Shown: positions 51,701-62,091 of the stretch, piece by piece
Position numbering within the stretch: position 1 is the first letter of the stretch
Layout: each line of letters opens with the position of its first letter
NCBI GenBank assembly: GCA_963402885.1
Contig: OY727097.1
Coordinates: 6,572,001-6,636,000, forward strand
Direction of reading: 5' to 3'
Source of the DNA: Antedon bifida
Taxonomy: Eukaryota; Echinodermata; Crinoidea; Comatulida; Antedonidae
Length of the DNA stretch: 64,000 nt
Notes under the pieces: generated by a model
Database searches by the model: none
Seen by the model: only the letters and a program-made list of their open reading frames with translations
What the model was told of the DNA's origin: nothing
Program-made: the position numbers and the translations under genes

Positions 51701-54700
51701 TCATCTCCTGAACTAACATAGTACAGTATAAGTCAAATTAATTGTTTTAAATTTTTTTTATTGAAATCAATCTGCCTCAAAAAATATTATAATAGTAACA
51801 ATAACAGAAAGGTAGATAGGTATTTTAATAATTTTTAAATTTAAAAATGTAAAAAAAAATGAATAAATGTTTATACATACATTATAAAAGTAATAAAATA
51901 ACTACTATTTTAGTAATGCATACACAAGTACAGAATATCAGAAATCAATGAATTATGTGTCTAAATATGGCATTTTCAGGCTAATTTACTTTGAGAAAAA
52001 CATTAATGCCATTGGCCTATACACAAATTCAATGCAATTAGACAAAATAGTTACATAAACAATTAATACTAATATTGGTAGGCATAAAATAATAGTGTAT
52101 TATAAACTTTCCTTAAATATAAACAGTATAGGGCCTTACCAATTTATTTAATACATAATATATGAACTATATTACCACAAAATAAATATAAATGAATTTA
52201 TAAGGACATGATGATTATCAAAAATAGTCAATATAATTTAATATTATGTTCATATTATTATAATTATTATATCATAAAGATTTTCAAAAACATAGTTTGG
52301 TAACATTTAGATTCTGTTAGATTTCAGACCTTTAATATTTGGAAATAACCTATAATAACTATAAAACATTCTTCTTTTCAACGCAGTATGCATATGTAGA
52401 TACAGTACACCTATATTGTAAGAACACAATTTCAATAATTTCTTTGTTAGTTATCAACCTAGGGGTTAAGTTATTAGGAAAACATTGGTTTATTTTTTAT
52501 ATAAATTATATGTACAGAAATTCGTTTTTCTAGCCTCAGATCATTCCTGAAGTTAGACATAAATCACCCAAATTAGTATTAAGTAATGGATATTAGATGA
52601 AGTACAGTACAAATACATGTTTCAGGAGGATACTTTATGTTAAAGGATGACAAATTGGTTTAAATTTTACCCGGTGAAATTTATTCAATTACCAGGTTGA
52701 AGTATGGTGGAAGCACTATTATATAGCAGAATAATGTAGAACACAGTCAGTTCTAACAAGGTTAGAGGTGTGCCACAATTTGAGATAAGTGGAAACATGA
52801 CTTTTTCAATAGTAAACTCATTACCAGCATTATAAATACAATTTTAAAAAGATGAGAATGCAAGTAAATATTAGATTCTTAGTCCTCATTATGCACAATG
52901 ATTTTCTATCACATTTTAAAATATAAAACAATCATATAGCCTTTAATGAATTTACATGGAGGTCTATCCAAATAAATTTAAATAAAAGGATCGTAATATG
53001 TCTTTGTCTCCAATTCGTGGAAAATGAAGTTAGGATTCCATCATTTCAACAATAAAAAATATTTAAAATATCCTGCCAGTTTGCGTTCAAGAGTACAACC
53101 TGCTTAGTTTTTAATACGAGTACTGCTTTCTCTACACATAACTTTTCTGCAAAAAAAAAAAAATCTCTGTAAATATGTATTTTAATTACTGTAATAATCT
53201 AGGCGTAGATTATGTTGACCGGGCCAGTGAGAGGACGATCGACTGTACAGTACTACCATAAGTCCTCTAGGTGGATACAACTTATTTCTTGTCTACAAAG
53301 TGTACAGTAGTATGCTAATAGTACTATTATTAGATTAGGTAGTTGGAGTAGTTTGGATATCTATTTATAAGAGAGTACTTTATATTTATAGATATAATAC
53401 CAATAGGTACCATGTATTGGGATGCAATTCAACAGTTATGAATAAAAAAAACTCTGTATGCTTTTTTCTAGCTGTGAAATATAAAATTGTTCATTGAAAA
53501 AGAAAATTTAGGGTGATCATCCCAGTATTTACAGTCTAAATTTGAACGTTATGCAACAATAGGCATAAACAATTTTTAAATTAACAGGTATAAAAGCAAA
53601 TTGGAAGCCCTACGTACTCTGTACGTTGGAGGAAATAAGCATAAGAGCAAATAAAGCCAAACCGTATAATATATAATAATAATTATATGCAATGGCAATT
53701 ACTATGTATACAATATTACAGTTAAATTCATATATTATTTTATTATGATAAGGAAATCGTGAAAGTACGTTGTTTGTTTTACTTTTGTATTTTTGGCGGC
53801 GATTGCCTTCCATAAATCTGTTTTAGAATGAGGAAAAGCCGTCCCAATCCAGATTTGAACCCAGCTATCAATAAAGCTATAAACAGAATAGACTATTATT
53901 GTAGCCGGACTTTAGCGTAGACCTACTCGAGGCCTAGTACGATTAGCTAGAAGGGTACAGGTCAACCCGTACCCAAATTTTGGTTTACTCGTACCCAACA
54001 CTTTGGCTCACTCGTACCCATCATGGGCTGGCTCGTACTAATCATGGGCTGGCCCGTACCTATGTTTAATGGCGAATGCTATTAAAAGTATATTTATATT
54101 ACATACGAATTGGTTTGGGTACGGGTTAGCCCAAGTGGGTACGAGTTGACCAATGATTTGGGTACGAGTTAGCCAAGTTGGGTTGGCATGGGTACGGGTT
54201 GACCAGCACCCTAGCTAGAATACAGATACGGGTCAACCCGTACAAATGCCAACCCGTACCCATCATGGATGGGCTAGAATACTACTTACAGGTTAGGTTA
54301 GCCTAGCTGGGCTGGATTAGGCCAACTTCGGCCACAGACAATTTCGGCCACAGACAATAATACTACCATATCTATGGAACGCCCATAGTGCCATTGATAG
54401 AGGAACAATGAGACACGACAATGTAATACAGGATTATCGATTTCATTGTGTTTTACTTTTGTTTTTTGTTTTTACACAGGAAAACACGGACACAGACAAA
54501 CTTGGCAATTAATTAATTAATGAAAATAAAATACGAACACGTATTTTGTAGCTAGGTGGCATGATGAGAGAAGAAACAAAGAATTACGTAGATACCGATA
54601 TTTCAGAGTACAAAAAATACAATACGGTTGAAATTAAAATGTATAGTTTTTACAAATAAAAGAAATGAATTGAATGAGGCCTAAGTGATACTAATTGTAT

Positions 54701-57700
54701 GTACATTTTTCTATAAATATAAAACGAATTGAAGTACGTAGGGATATATACTAATTTTATTGTGTCGAGGTACAATAAATATAACTTTGAAGGAATAAGA
54801 ATCGGAAGAAACAATTAAAGAGTATATAATTATTAAGAATTAATGTTGTAAGATGTAAATGAAACACAAATAAATGTTAATAGAAATGCGTGCGTTTGTT
54901 TTTGCGTGTAAAATTTTACCTAATAAAATGAACTTGAAATATTAGTAAAACACCACTACCCAAGAGGAATTATGCGAAGGCATTGAAGAATTTTTTTTTA
55001 GATATGTTTCTGAACAGGCTCAGAATGAATTTCTGCCTGTGTGCGTCATGAGGTAAGGTAAAAACATTGAATTACTCCTGTTTGTATTAAAAACCAATCA
55101 AATTAATGAAGACGACAAAGTTTTATTAAATTTATTTTTTTTATCACTAATTTTCTTCTTGATTCTGCTTGTATTGATGTGTGAGTTCCTGATATTCTTT
55201 ATTGCTCCTGGAAATTTTAATTAATTTCCACTTTTTTGACCATATTTTTAATGATTCAATGTAATTGTTTCAACATTGAATCCAGAAGATGACTTATTTT
55301 CCTCAATATTTCACTTCTGCTTCTCATTTTAGTGTTTTTAGTAGTGATTTTTGTAGGCTTCAAACTGGTGGAGTACAGCCTACTTGTTCTGAATGGTTCA
55401 CTGTTGGTAAGCCCTTTTGGCCCCCTCAACCTGATGTAAACATTAGGCCTAGCCCTGTGCTATGCTGGCCTAGGCCTAGCCCCATTAATTCCTTTGGTGT
55501 CTATCCATCTCTCTATACTGGGCCTAGCCCTGTATCTACCTTTGACTTGCGTGTGTATAGTAGGGGTACGCTACTACAACTTCGAAATTGTCGTAGACAA
55601 TGGATTTCCCCCTCTACATATCAGGTGTTGAAAGAATGCGGTATTTTCAGATCATACCGTGGCTGTAGGGCTGGTAAAAGAGTTACTATTCGGAAACCTA
55701 TACCTGTTCTTTCTACCCAGCATTCTTTACCTAAAGCAGGTCGTGGTGTCAACTTTACCAACTTATGCTACCCCACCACCATCAGCCATCGCCTGCCCAG
55801 TCACTCAGGTGCTAAGATTAACTTAGCCACATGGAATGCCAGATCTATTAGGGCCAAGAACAAATCAACTGCGCTCTGTGATTTTATCATTGATAATCAT
55901 CTTGATATACTGGCTGTTGTGGAGACATGGCTGACGGGTGATAGTAGAGATGATCGCACCATTGCTGATATAAAAACAACACTGCCTAACTACAATGTTG
56001 TTCATACCCCTCGGACTCATGGCCGGGGTGGTGGCATTGCAGTCATTGTTCGTGATGGTATTCAGATACATTGTTGCGAGTCTCCTCCTTTCAAATCCAT
56101 GGAATGCTCAAAGATTACTTTGGCTTCTTTTTCTTCCTCTTTTCAGCTTGTGGTTGTCTATAGGGTTCCTCCAAATGCCAAAAACAAATTAACCTCATCT
56201 ATGTTCATTAATGAATTTTCTTCTTTACTAGAATCATTAAGTGTGAACTCCTCCAAGTTAGTCATTTTAGGCGATTTTAACTTTCATGTTGATAATTCTA
56301 ACAACAGGGATGCTGTATTGTTCCTCAACACTCTTGAGACATTCGATTTATATCAGCACATCCATGACCCAACTCACATCGCCAACCATACTTTAGATTT
56401 ACTTATCTCCCGCAAAGAATCTGACCTGCTTAGCAAAATATCCATCCAACATGGTATGCCTTCGGACCATCATGCCATTAAGTGTCAGGTTAACATTAAT
56501 CGTCCTGGGCCCAGCATAACACAAGTAGTTTCACGAAATGTCAAAAACATAGACATCGTCAAATTCCAGTCTGATGTTCTTGATTCTCTCTCACAATGTT
56601 CCCTGGCCTCTGACATTGATTCTATGGTGAAGGGGTATAATGTGTCGTTACAGAAAATATTAGATTCTCATTCTCCACCTGTGCTTCGCACTCTTGTGCT
56701 TCGCCCTCATGCACCCTGGTATACAGGTGAACATCGTTCAATGAAGCAGGAGCGTCGACGTCTGGAGCGCAAGTGGCTGAAATCTGGTCTCATGGTAGAC
56801 AAACAACTGTACCATAATCAGTGCACTAACTACAATGAACATCTTTATAAGGCCAAGACGGAGTATCACAAAGATGAGGTATTAGGATGTGATCAACGCA
56901 AGTTATTCCGTGTTGTTGACAAGTTAACATCTACTGCCATCTCTAGTCCTCTTCCAGCTCATGATGATGCTAAAACTCTTGCAAATCTATTCTCTGACTT
57001 TTTTAAGAATAAGATTGAGAGATATTGCAGAACTTTTTCATCAACCTCCCCTCATTATGTTGAATCTCAATCATGTAAAAGTAATTTCAATACCTTTGAC
57101 CCTGTCTCTGCTGATGATTTACTTAATGTCATTAAGTCAGCCTCCATTACCTCTTGCTCCCTGGATCCGCTTCCTCTTAAATTATTTAAGACTTGTCTTC
57201 CTACCCTTCTTCCCTTCTTTACAAAAGTTGTCAACACCTCACTGAGCTCAGGTATCTTTCCATCTTCACTCAAACATGCCTGCATAACACCATTGTTAAA
57301 GAAGCCATCTTTGGATGTTGAGGAATTTGCAAGTTACAGACCCATTTCCAATCTTCCATTCCTTGGAAAAATTATTGAGAGGGTTGTGTCCAGTCAGCTG
57401 CAATCATATCTGAATAGAAATGGGTTATTTGCCACTAGACAATCCGCCTATCGTCCAAACCATAGTGTAGAATCTGCACTTCTTCTTGTGCATAATGATA
57501 TTAGCATTGCACTTGACAACCATAATGAGGTTCTTATGGTCCTTTTAGACTTCAGTGCTGCTTTTGACACCATCAACCATAAGCAGTTATTACATCGTCT
57601 ATCATCACGTTACGGTATCTCTGGAATTGGTCATAATTGGTTTGCATCATATCTAAATGATAGGTCCCAGTCCATTGTCATCAAGGATGTTTTGTCGAAC

Positions 57701-59800
57701 CCGACTCTGCTTACAGTTGGTGTTCCACAAGGGTCTGTGGTTGGTCCTCTTCTGTTTATTTTATTTACCGCCCCACTACTTGACCTTATTGAATCTCACA
57801 ATGTGAAGTGTATGGCGTACGCTGATGACACTCAGCTTTATGTCACTTTCAACCCTAATCAGCGTAATTCTGCTGTCAGTAAACTTGAATCCTGTATTGC
57901 CGAAGTCAGAGCATGGTGTCAATCTAACAACCTGGTTATGAATGATGCTAAAACAGAACTTATTCATTTTTCTTCTCGTTTTAAGCCTGCGTGTTGGACT
58001 GCCTCTGTTAAGATTGGTAATTCTTTCATTCAACCATCGTCATCCTGTAGAAACCTTGGAGTTGTCATGGATTCAACGCTTTGTATGTCCAATCAGGTAC
58101 ATAACATCTGCAAAGCTGGGCTTCACGCTATTCGTAAAATTGGAAGCATTCGGAAGTACCTGGATTCAAGATCAACTGAGATTCTTGTTCACGCCTTTGT
58201 TACATCAAGGCTAGACTGTTGTAACTCATTACTTTATGGCTTACCAGCAAAGGATATCTCTAAAATTCAGCGAGTCCAGAACACAGCTGCCCGATTGGTC
58301 GTTCAAAGCCCCATAAGGCAACATATCACACCTGTGCTGAGACAGCTTCACTGGCTTCCGGTAACACAAAGAATTACATTCAAGATCCTGCTCTTTGTTT
58401 TCAAAGCTCTTCATAATTCTTCATCTAAGTTCATTTCTGAACTTATTCAACCTTATGTTCCTAAGCGGTCTCTGAGATCTCGATCTGAGTCTCTTCTTGC
58501 CCATATATTTCATCCCTCCACTAAGTTTTATGGAAATCGTTCATTTTCTTCGGCATCCGTTTCTCTATGGAATGCGTTGCCTATTGAAATCCGTCAGGCT
58601 ACTTCCACCAGTGTCTTCAAATCTCTCCTCAAAACCCACCTTTTTAATTTGTAATTTTTCAAAATTTTCTGTCTTTGTAAAGCGCATTGAGGCTTTCAGC
58701 ATAATGCGCTATATCAAGTACCAGTTATTATTATTATTATTATTATTCCTCTTTGTTCCTTAGGTCACCTAAGCAATGGAAGGAAAAACGTTTTAATTAA
58801 ATTTCTTTTTTTTTCTTAGCATTTCTTTTTTCATAGCCAAACTATTAATACATGAGATGCGATAACTAATAGCAAAAACAATAGCACGGTCTAATATATG
58901 CGTGAATGGCGCGCCATAGAAATCTGTTGTGGCCGAAACTGTCTGTGGCCGAAACGGTCATATGCCGCTGGGCTAACCCACCTCACCTCTCACATTTCCT
59001 GAAAAATAGGCCGAAAACGCGACCGAAATTACTGGAGCCTAGGCCTATCTACTTAATTTAAAATTAACTCTAGCCCTAAATAATAGTGATCCATAGTAGG
59101 CTAACACCTCTGGCTCTACGAGGCCTTTTTATGCTCATAGGATATGATAGGATAGCTTTTTTTGGGCATACCCAATGTAGGCCTATGCCTATCTAGGCCA
59201 GATTTCCCATTCTCGCAGGACTATAGCCTATGCTCTAGTAGGTGTACCCTGTCGATTCACCCCCTGGTCGACTCGTACATGCCAACTCGTACTTAACTCC
59301 CTAAACTCGTACCACCCAAATAATTGGTTGATTTGACGCTAGTAGGCCTAGCCTAGCTACGATATTCATTATGCCCTGCTAAAAAGGTAGATGAGCTACT
59401 AAACTAATTACGTAATTCGTATAATCAATAACAATAATTTACTAGCCTAGGCCTAGAAGACCTAAAAGCGGCGGAAAACACCTATCCATGCATGGCAATA
59501 CGATAAACCTGCTACTAATACTATTCTGGTTGCCGAGTGGATTTTATATTGAATACATATTATAACGTTACAAATTGTCTATAGATATGAACCTAATGAC
59601 AGCGATATCGTGTATTAAAAGTACTTAATACAGTCAGACAGGTCTCTGGCAGACTGTCGACAGTCTTCCACACTGAGTGTACTAACAGCTACAGAATCGG
59701 GTGCACCATAAAACATACCTAATGATTCCGATAGACACGTCAAAAAGAGACCTACAACCAGGCGAAACAAGCTTGGAAAACGTTTAGCCGACATCTCCAT
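39744..59800 (-). CDS. Gene E: truncated Tie-like family member, probably secreted
   Basis: Exons: 59719-59800 signal peptide (MEMSAKRFPSLFRLVVGLFL; a second ATG at 59794 aligns with the other genes' starts); 46619-46996 N-domain; 46262-46510 Ig; 45237-45371, 41863-41997, 41074-41205 and 40348-40488 EGF 1-4; 39867-40172 FN3-1. All are open and phase 1. No FN3-2, FN3-3, TM or ITAM exon is found between 34.4 and 39.7 kb. A strong acceptor (CTTTTCAG) at 39791 would add a 47-nt terminal exon, 39744-39790, ending ...RCGCTSP and TAA, for about 534 residues in total. That would be a soluble form with N-domain, Ig, EGF and one FN3. The terminal exon is inference. Exon 1 is assigned across a 12.7 kb intron, on homology to the other signal exons and order. 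A non-functional remnant is the alternative. Confidence 0.7.
40847..40985 (-). pseudogene. Degenerate extra EGF exon in gene E
   Basis: Between EGF-3 (41074-41205) and EGF-4 (40348-40488) is a decayed copy of an EGF-3 exon. It has YGAD, then TGA where the family has Cys-Arg, then KKCNCDDSQCN, then TAA, plus a short insertion of unrelated GC-rich sequence around 40915. It cannot be translated through. It resembles the gene B EGF-3 exon (KCNCNSDCNQ) in the CNC segment. Confidence 0.7.
42681..42801. mobile_element. Small MITE-like element with terminal inverted repeats
   Basis: ATACCGTAAATCTTCTAATA begins it and the near-exact reverse complement ends it at 42801. The interior repeats TCTAATAGTAACCC three times. 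About 121 bp, non-coding, in gene E intron 4, abutting the LINE remnant. Confidence 0.7.
42793..45010 (-). pseudogene. Decayed L1/Tx1-like LINE ORF2 (RT to C-terminus)
   Basis: The minus strand carries, in broken frames: an RT lead-in (SKSFWIKLKQTKQNFPNN) near 44817-45008; RT core at 44033-44389 with GIQQGSPLSSFLFNIFIND and LLYADDLILFG (catalytic YADD); a C-terminal region at 43020-43769 with LLYGSEIWG and the zinc-like CKLC...HFTLVCPF; and a final piece at 42793-42999. Frameshifts and stops separate them, so it is inactive. It enlarges the intron between EGF-1 and EGF-2 of gene E and is in the same orientation as the gene. Confidence 0.88.
45372..46261. other. Intron of gene E between Ig and EGF-1; nothing recognised
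   Basis: AT-rich intronic sequence without repeats or exons that I can identify. Confidence 0.4.
47918..48012 (+). repeat. 16-bp minisatellite
   Basis: The unit AGTCGCCCCATCGCAA is repeated about six times, one copy degenerate (CCAATACAA). The right arm of the inverted repeat lacks this array at the matching place (about 59160), so it expanded after the arms were formed or was lost from one. Confidence 0.9.
48810..48880 (+). repeat. tRNA-derived SINE fragment in the left arm
   Basis: GGTTCAAATCTGGGTTGGGA is a B-box-bearing T-arm remnant, followed by CGGCTTTTTGTCATTCTAAA and CAGATTTCCTTATCAT. It matches the 24262-24455 SINE downstream half. The right arm carries the same fragment near 53750-53870, with an extra insertion. 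Confidence 0.6.
51211..51654. other. Unpaired centre of the giant inverted repeat
   Basis: About 450 bp of AT-rich DNA that is not mirrored. No reading frame or motif stands out. Confidence 0.6.
54306..58974. mobile_element. DNA transposon with 8-bp target duplication, host of a LINE
   Basis: GCTGGGCT at 54306-54313 recurs at 58967-58974. The left arm of the big inverted repeat provides the empty-site equivalent, showing the break falls here. The ends are imperfect inverted repeats sharing TTCGGCCACAGACA and a second TTTCGGCCACA. An 8-bp duplication suggests hAT-like, but no transposase is seen. Most of the interior is the LINE; the host's own sequence is roughly 54314 to about 55000 and 58760-58966. 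Confidence 0.8.
55289..58654 (+). CDS. L2/CR1-type LINE ORF2: endonuclease and reverse transcriptase, intact
   Basis: A single 1121-codon frame. After a variable N-terminus of about 175 residues comes an APE-type endonuclease: LATWNARS (about 180), the catalytic-type Glu in VVETWL (about 212), ILGDFNFH (about 327) and SDHHAIK (about 392). The reverse transcriptase has YRPISNLPFLGKIIERV (about 683), LLDFSAAFDTINH (about 753), GVPQGSVVGPLLF (about 811) and the YADD box (about 844). The C-terminus, with LHWLPVTQRITFKIL and LWNALPIEIR, is typical of L2/CR1-like elements. The 3' end has GCGCATTGAGG, ATGCGCTATATCAAGTACC and an (ATT)n tail, as in that group. No stop or frameshift is visible, so it may be recently active. 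An ORF1 is not identified. Confidence 0.95.
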   Translation: MTYFPQYFTSASHFSVFSSDFCRLQTGGVQPTCSEWFTVGKPFWPPQPDVNIRPSPVLCWPRPSPINSFGVYPSLYTGPSPVSTFDLRVYSRGTLLQLRNCRRQWISPSTYQVLKECGIFRSYRGCRAGKRVTIRKPIPVLSTQHSLPKAGRGVNFTNLCYPTTISHRLPSHSGAKINLATWNARSIRAKNKSTALCDFIIDNHLDILAVVETWLTGDSRDDRTIADIKTTLPNYNVVHTPRTHGRGGGIAVIVRDGIQIHCCESPPFKSMECSKITLASFSSSFQLVVVYRVPPNAKNKLTSSMFINEFSSLLESLSVNSSKLVILGDFNFHVDNSNNRDAVLFLNTLETFDLYQHIHDPTHIANHTLDLLISRKESDLLSKISIQHGMPSDHHAIKCQVNINRPGPSITQVVSRNVKNIDIVKFQSDVLDSLSQCSLASDIDSMVKGYNVSLQKILDSHSPPVLRTLVLRPHAPWYTGEHRSMKQERRRLERKWLKSGLMVDKQLYHNQCTNYNEHLYKAKTEYHKDEVLGCDQRKLFRVVDKLTSTAISSPLPAHDDAKTLANLFSDFFKNKIERYCRTFSSTSPHYVESQSCKSNFNTFDPVSADDLLNVIKSASITSCSLDPLPLKLFKTCLPTLLPFFTKVVNTSLSSGIFPSSLKHACITPLLKKPSLDVEEFASYRPISNLPFLGKIIERVVSSQLQSYLNRNGLFATRQSAYRPNHSVESALLLVHNDISIALDNHNEVLMVLLDFSAAFDTINHKQLLHRLSSRYGISGIGHNWFASYLNDRSQSIVIKDVLSNPTLLTVGVPQGSVVGPLLFILFTAPLLDLIESHNVKCMAYADDTQLYVTFNPNQRNSAVSKLESCIAEVRAWCQSNNLVMNDAKTELIHFSSRFKPACWTASVKIGNSFIQPSSSCRNLGVVMDSTLCMSNQVHNICKAGLHAIRKIGSIRKYLDSRSTEILVHAFVTSRLDCCNSLLYGLPAKDISKIQRVQNTAARLVVQSPIRQHITPVLRQLHWLPVTQRITFKILLFVFKALHNSSSKFISELIQPYVPKRSLRSRSESLLAHIFHPSTKFYGNRSFSSASVSLWNALPIEIRQATSTSVFKSLLKTHLFNL

Positions 59801-59805
59801 TAAAT

Positions 59806-60530
59806 TTCAGGATAGGTTGTATAATACTTTTCGATTGGAAACTTTCGTTGTTAACGTAAAGATTCGTTGAGTACTTTTTGTATTCGAATTGTAAATTTGT
59901 GCTCAACAGAAAGTCATTCGAATAGAAAACGTTGACAACGAAAGCTTTTTCGTTAAGAACAATCTCAACGCTCAAAATAGTCCGTTAAAAAGTACTCAAC
60001 GGAAAAACTACTCAACGGTTCACTCGAATACGACAAGCATTAGCAGTGACTGTAATAAGTGAACGACTGACTGCACAACAGTTACAATTATTGTCCCTAT
60101 CATTACCCAATACCACTGCCCAATACTATAAAGTATTTCTTTGTAAATTGAGTTGTTGTTCATAAACTTGACTGACTGATTCTCTTGTCCTTTTTTTTCC
60201 TCATACAATTGTATCAGTACTGAAACTTGAATAGATTCCCCCATGATTCTATAGACCATAGTTTATTTTAACATAGTGGAGATAATTAATAGACATTTAG
60301 GGTAAATCAGGAAAGAAAGAGCTGAAGAATGATAATGAATAATATATTTTTCTATTGTAACAGTATTGTACAATGGGTCGTAGGCTTGTACTTATTGAAT
60401 AAATAAATGAAATGAAAATTAATGTAAGTGTTTATCGAGAATTAATAGTTTGTAATAAAAGTACTATATATTTCTGACATTTCTTATTATATTAGTTGAT
60501 TCTATTTTAAGCTCTGTCTACACTATTTAT
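59806..60530. other. Region upstream of gene E exon 1; no gene recognised
   Basis: It should contain the gene E promoter, but the blocks shared by A, B and C are not evident. A short inverted pair (AACTTTCGTTGTTAACG-like and CGTTGACAACGAAAGC) lies at about 59840-59950, with repeated ACTCAACGG. Positions 60075-60106 are the apparent source of a 32-bp copy at 62889-62920. Confidence 0.4.
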
Positions 60531-60534
60531 GTGA

Positions 60535-61205
60535 CAACTAATGTAGAAACAGTCAACAGCTTATGTAGTAACGAAAATTGCCTCCCAGCTTATGTAGTTA
60601 CTATCGCCAGCTAATGTAGAAAATGTTATATATTTTACAAAAATGTCTATAATTCATGTGCAAGCATCGATCTTTACTTAGCAAATGACCACCTCTTTTA
60701 AGAAACCACAACCTCTTTCTCTCTATTAAAGAACCGCTTCTCATAATCGACTATCTCCCGTCACAACGACCTCTGGTAAGTGACCACATCTATTGAACGA
60801 CCACCATCTCTTTTAAGGGACCATTTATCATAATCGACCACCTCTCGGAAGTGGTCCCTTAAAAGAGGTGGTCATTTACGAGAGGTGGTCGCTTACGAGA
60901 GAGGTGGTCGATTATGAGAAGTGGTCCATTATGAGAGGAGGTGATCCCTTACGAGAGGTGGTCGATTATGAGAAGCGGTCCCTTAACAGAGATGGTTGGT
61001 TACGATATGTGGTCGTTTTAGAAAGTTGGTTGCTTACGAGAGGTGGAAAGACTGATAGCTAAGTAAAGATCGATGCATTTGCACATAAATGAGACATTTT
61101 TGTAAAATATATAACATTTTCTACATTAGCTGGCGATAGTAACTACATAAGCTGGGAGGCAATTTTCGTTACTACATAAGCTGTTGACTGTTTCTACATT
61201 AGCTG
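60535..61205. mobile_element. Foldback element
   Basis: The left arm (about 60537-60690: ACAGTCAACAGCTTATGTAG, CCTCCCAGCTTATGTAGTTA, ATCGATCTTTACTTAGC) is the reverse complement of the right arm (about 61052-61205). The interior is itself mirrored: CCACCTCT-type units at 60690-60850 face AGAGGTGGTC-type units at 60845-61045. It is one long imperfect palindrome, without coding capacity. Confidence 0.85.
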
Positions 61206-62091
61206 GTGTTGATTTTTATTTACTACATAAGCTGTTGGTGTTTCTACATAAGCTGGAGGTTTTACTACAAAAGCGGTGGATTGTTCTACATTCACGGTTG
61301 TTTCGACATTAGCTGGCGTTTTCTACATTAACGGTTGTAACAAGGCAGCCCAGAGACATTTGGTTAAATGAGCTAGGTACCAATATCTGACTATTTAAGT
61401 GTGTTGGGGGTCACTTGAAGTCAATGAAAATGGGAGTCTGTCGGGTACGAACTGCGTCTGCGTCTAGACTGGGGGGGGGGGGGGGGGGACTCCGAAAAGT
61501 GCTAAAAAATCGGCACCGGTTAGATGAGAGAGATACCACCTAATTTTACCACCATGGGATGCCCATTGGCAATCATCCTTATACCAGTATCACAAACAAC
61601 AGACTTGTTGTCTGCTGCAATAGGCCCGCCAGACCCCCCGAGGGACCACTCAAAATAATGCCAAATGAACAAGTTGTGTTCATACAATACTAAACGGATA
61701 ACAACAGACTAATTGTCTGCTGCACCGCAAGTACCAGACACCCTAAAGTTAGACTAGAGATTGTAGCACAAAACGTTGAATTTCACCTATATGGTTTCCA
61801 TTTCTGTTTTCTAATGTCAAATTAATATTATATTATTAGTATCTCTATGTAATATATAATATATTCATATTGTACTAGTTAGCATCTACATACGGTTATA
61901 CTGCACTTTAAAATGATTGTATTTTATTATCAATATTTTGCTATATTTTGTTATATTTGTACTGTATTAGTCAAATACATGTAAATAACTCCACATTTTC
62001 TGTCCGATTTTTTTAGGCCTAGCTACCTACTTTAGCTAGCCCAGCCAGGTCAAGTAGACCTGACCATTTTGACAATAATATTATAAGACAA

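Larger units (their letters stand above)
51655..59705. repeat. Right arm of giant inverted repeat, interrupted by a nested transposon
   Basis: The arm runs 51655-54313 and resumes at 58967-59705; between them is the element at 54314-58966. Without it the arm is about 3.4 kb against 3.8 kb on the left. It ends about 14 bp downstream of the gene E exon 1 donor (59719), so one arm begins almost at the splice site. Confidence 0.88.

Noticed and set aside
60020-60259. Minus-strand frame with a hydrophobic end
   Set aside because: Composition-driven hydrophobicity with no homologue or splice signals; the region is upstream of gene E and repeat-rich.
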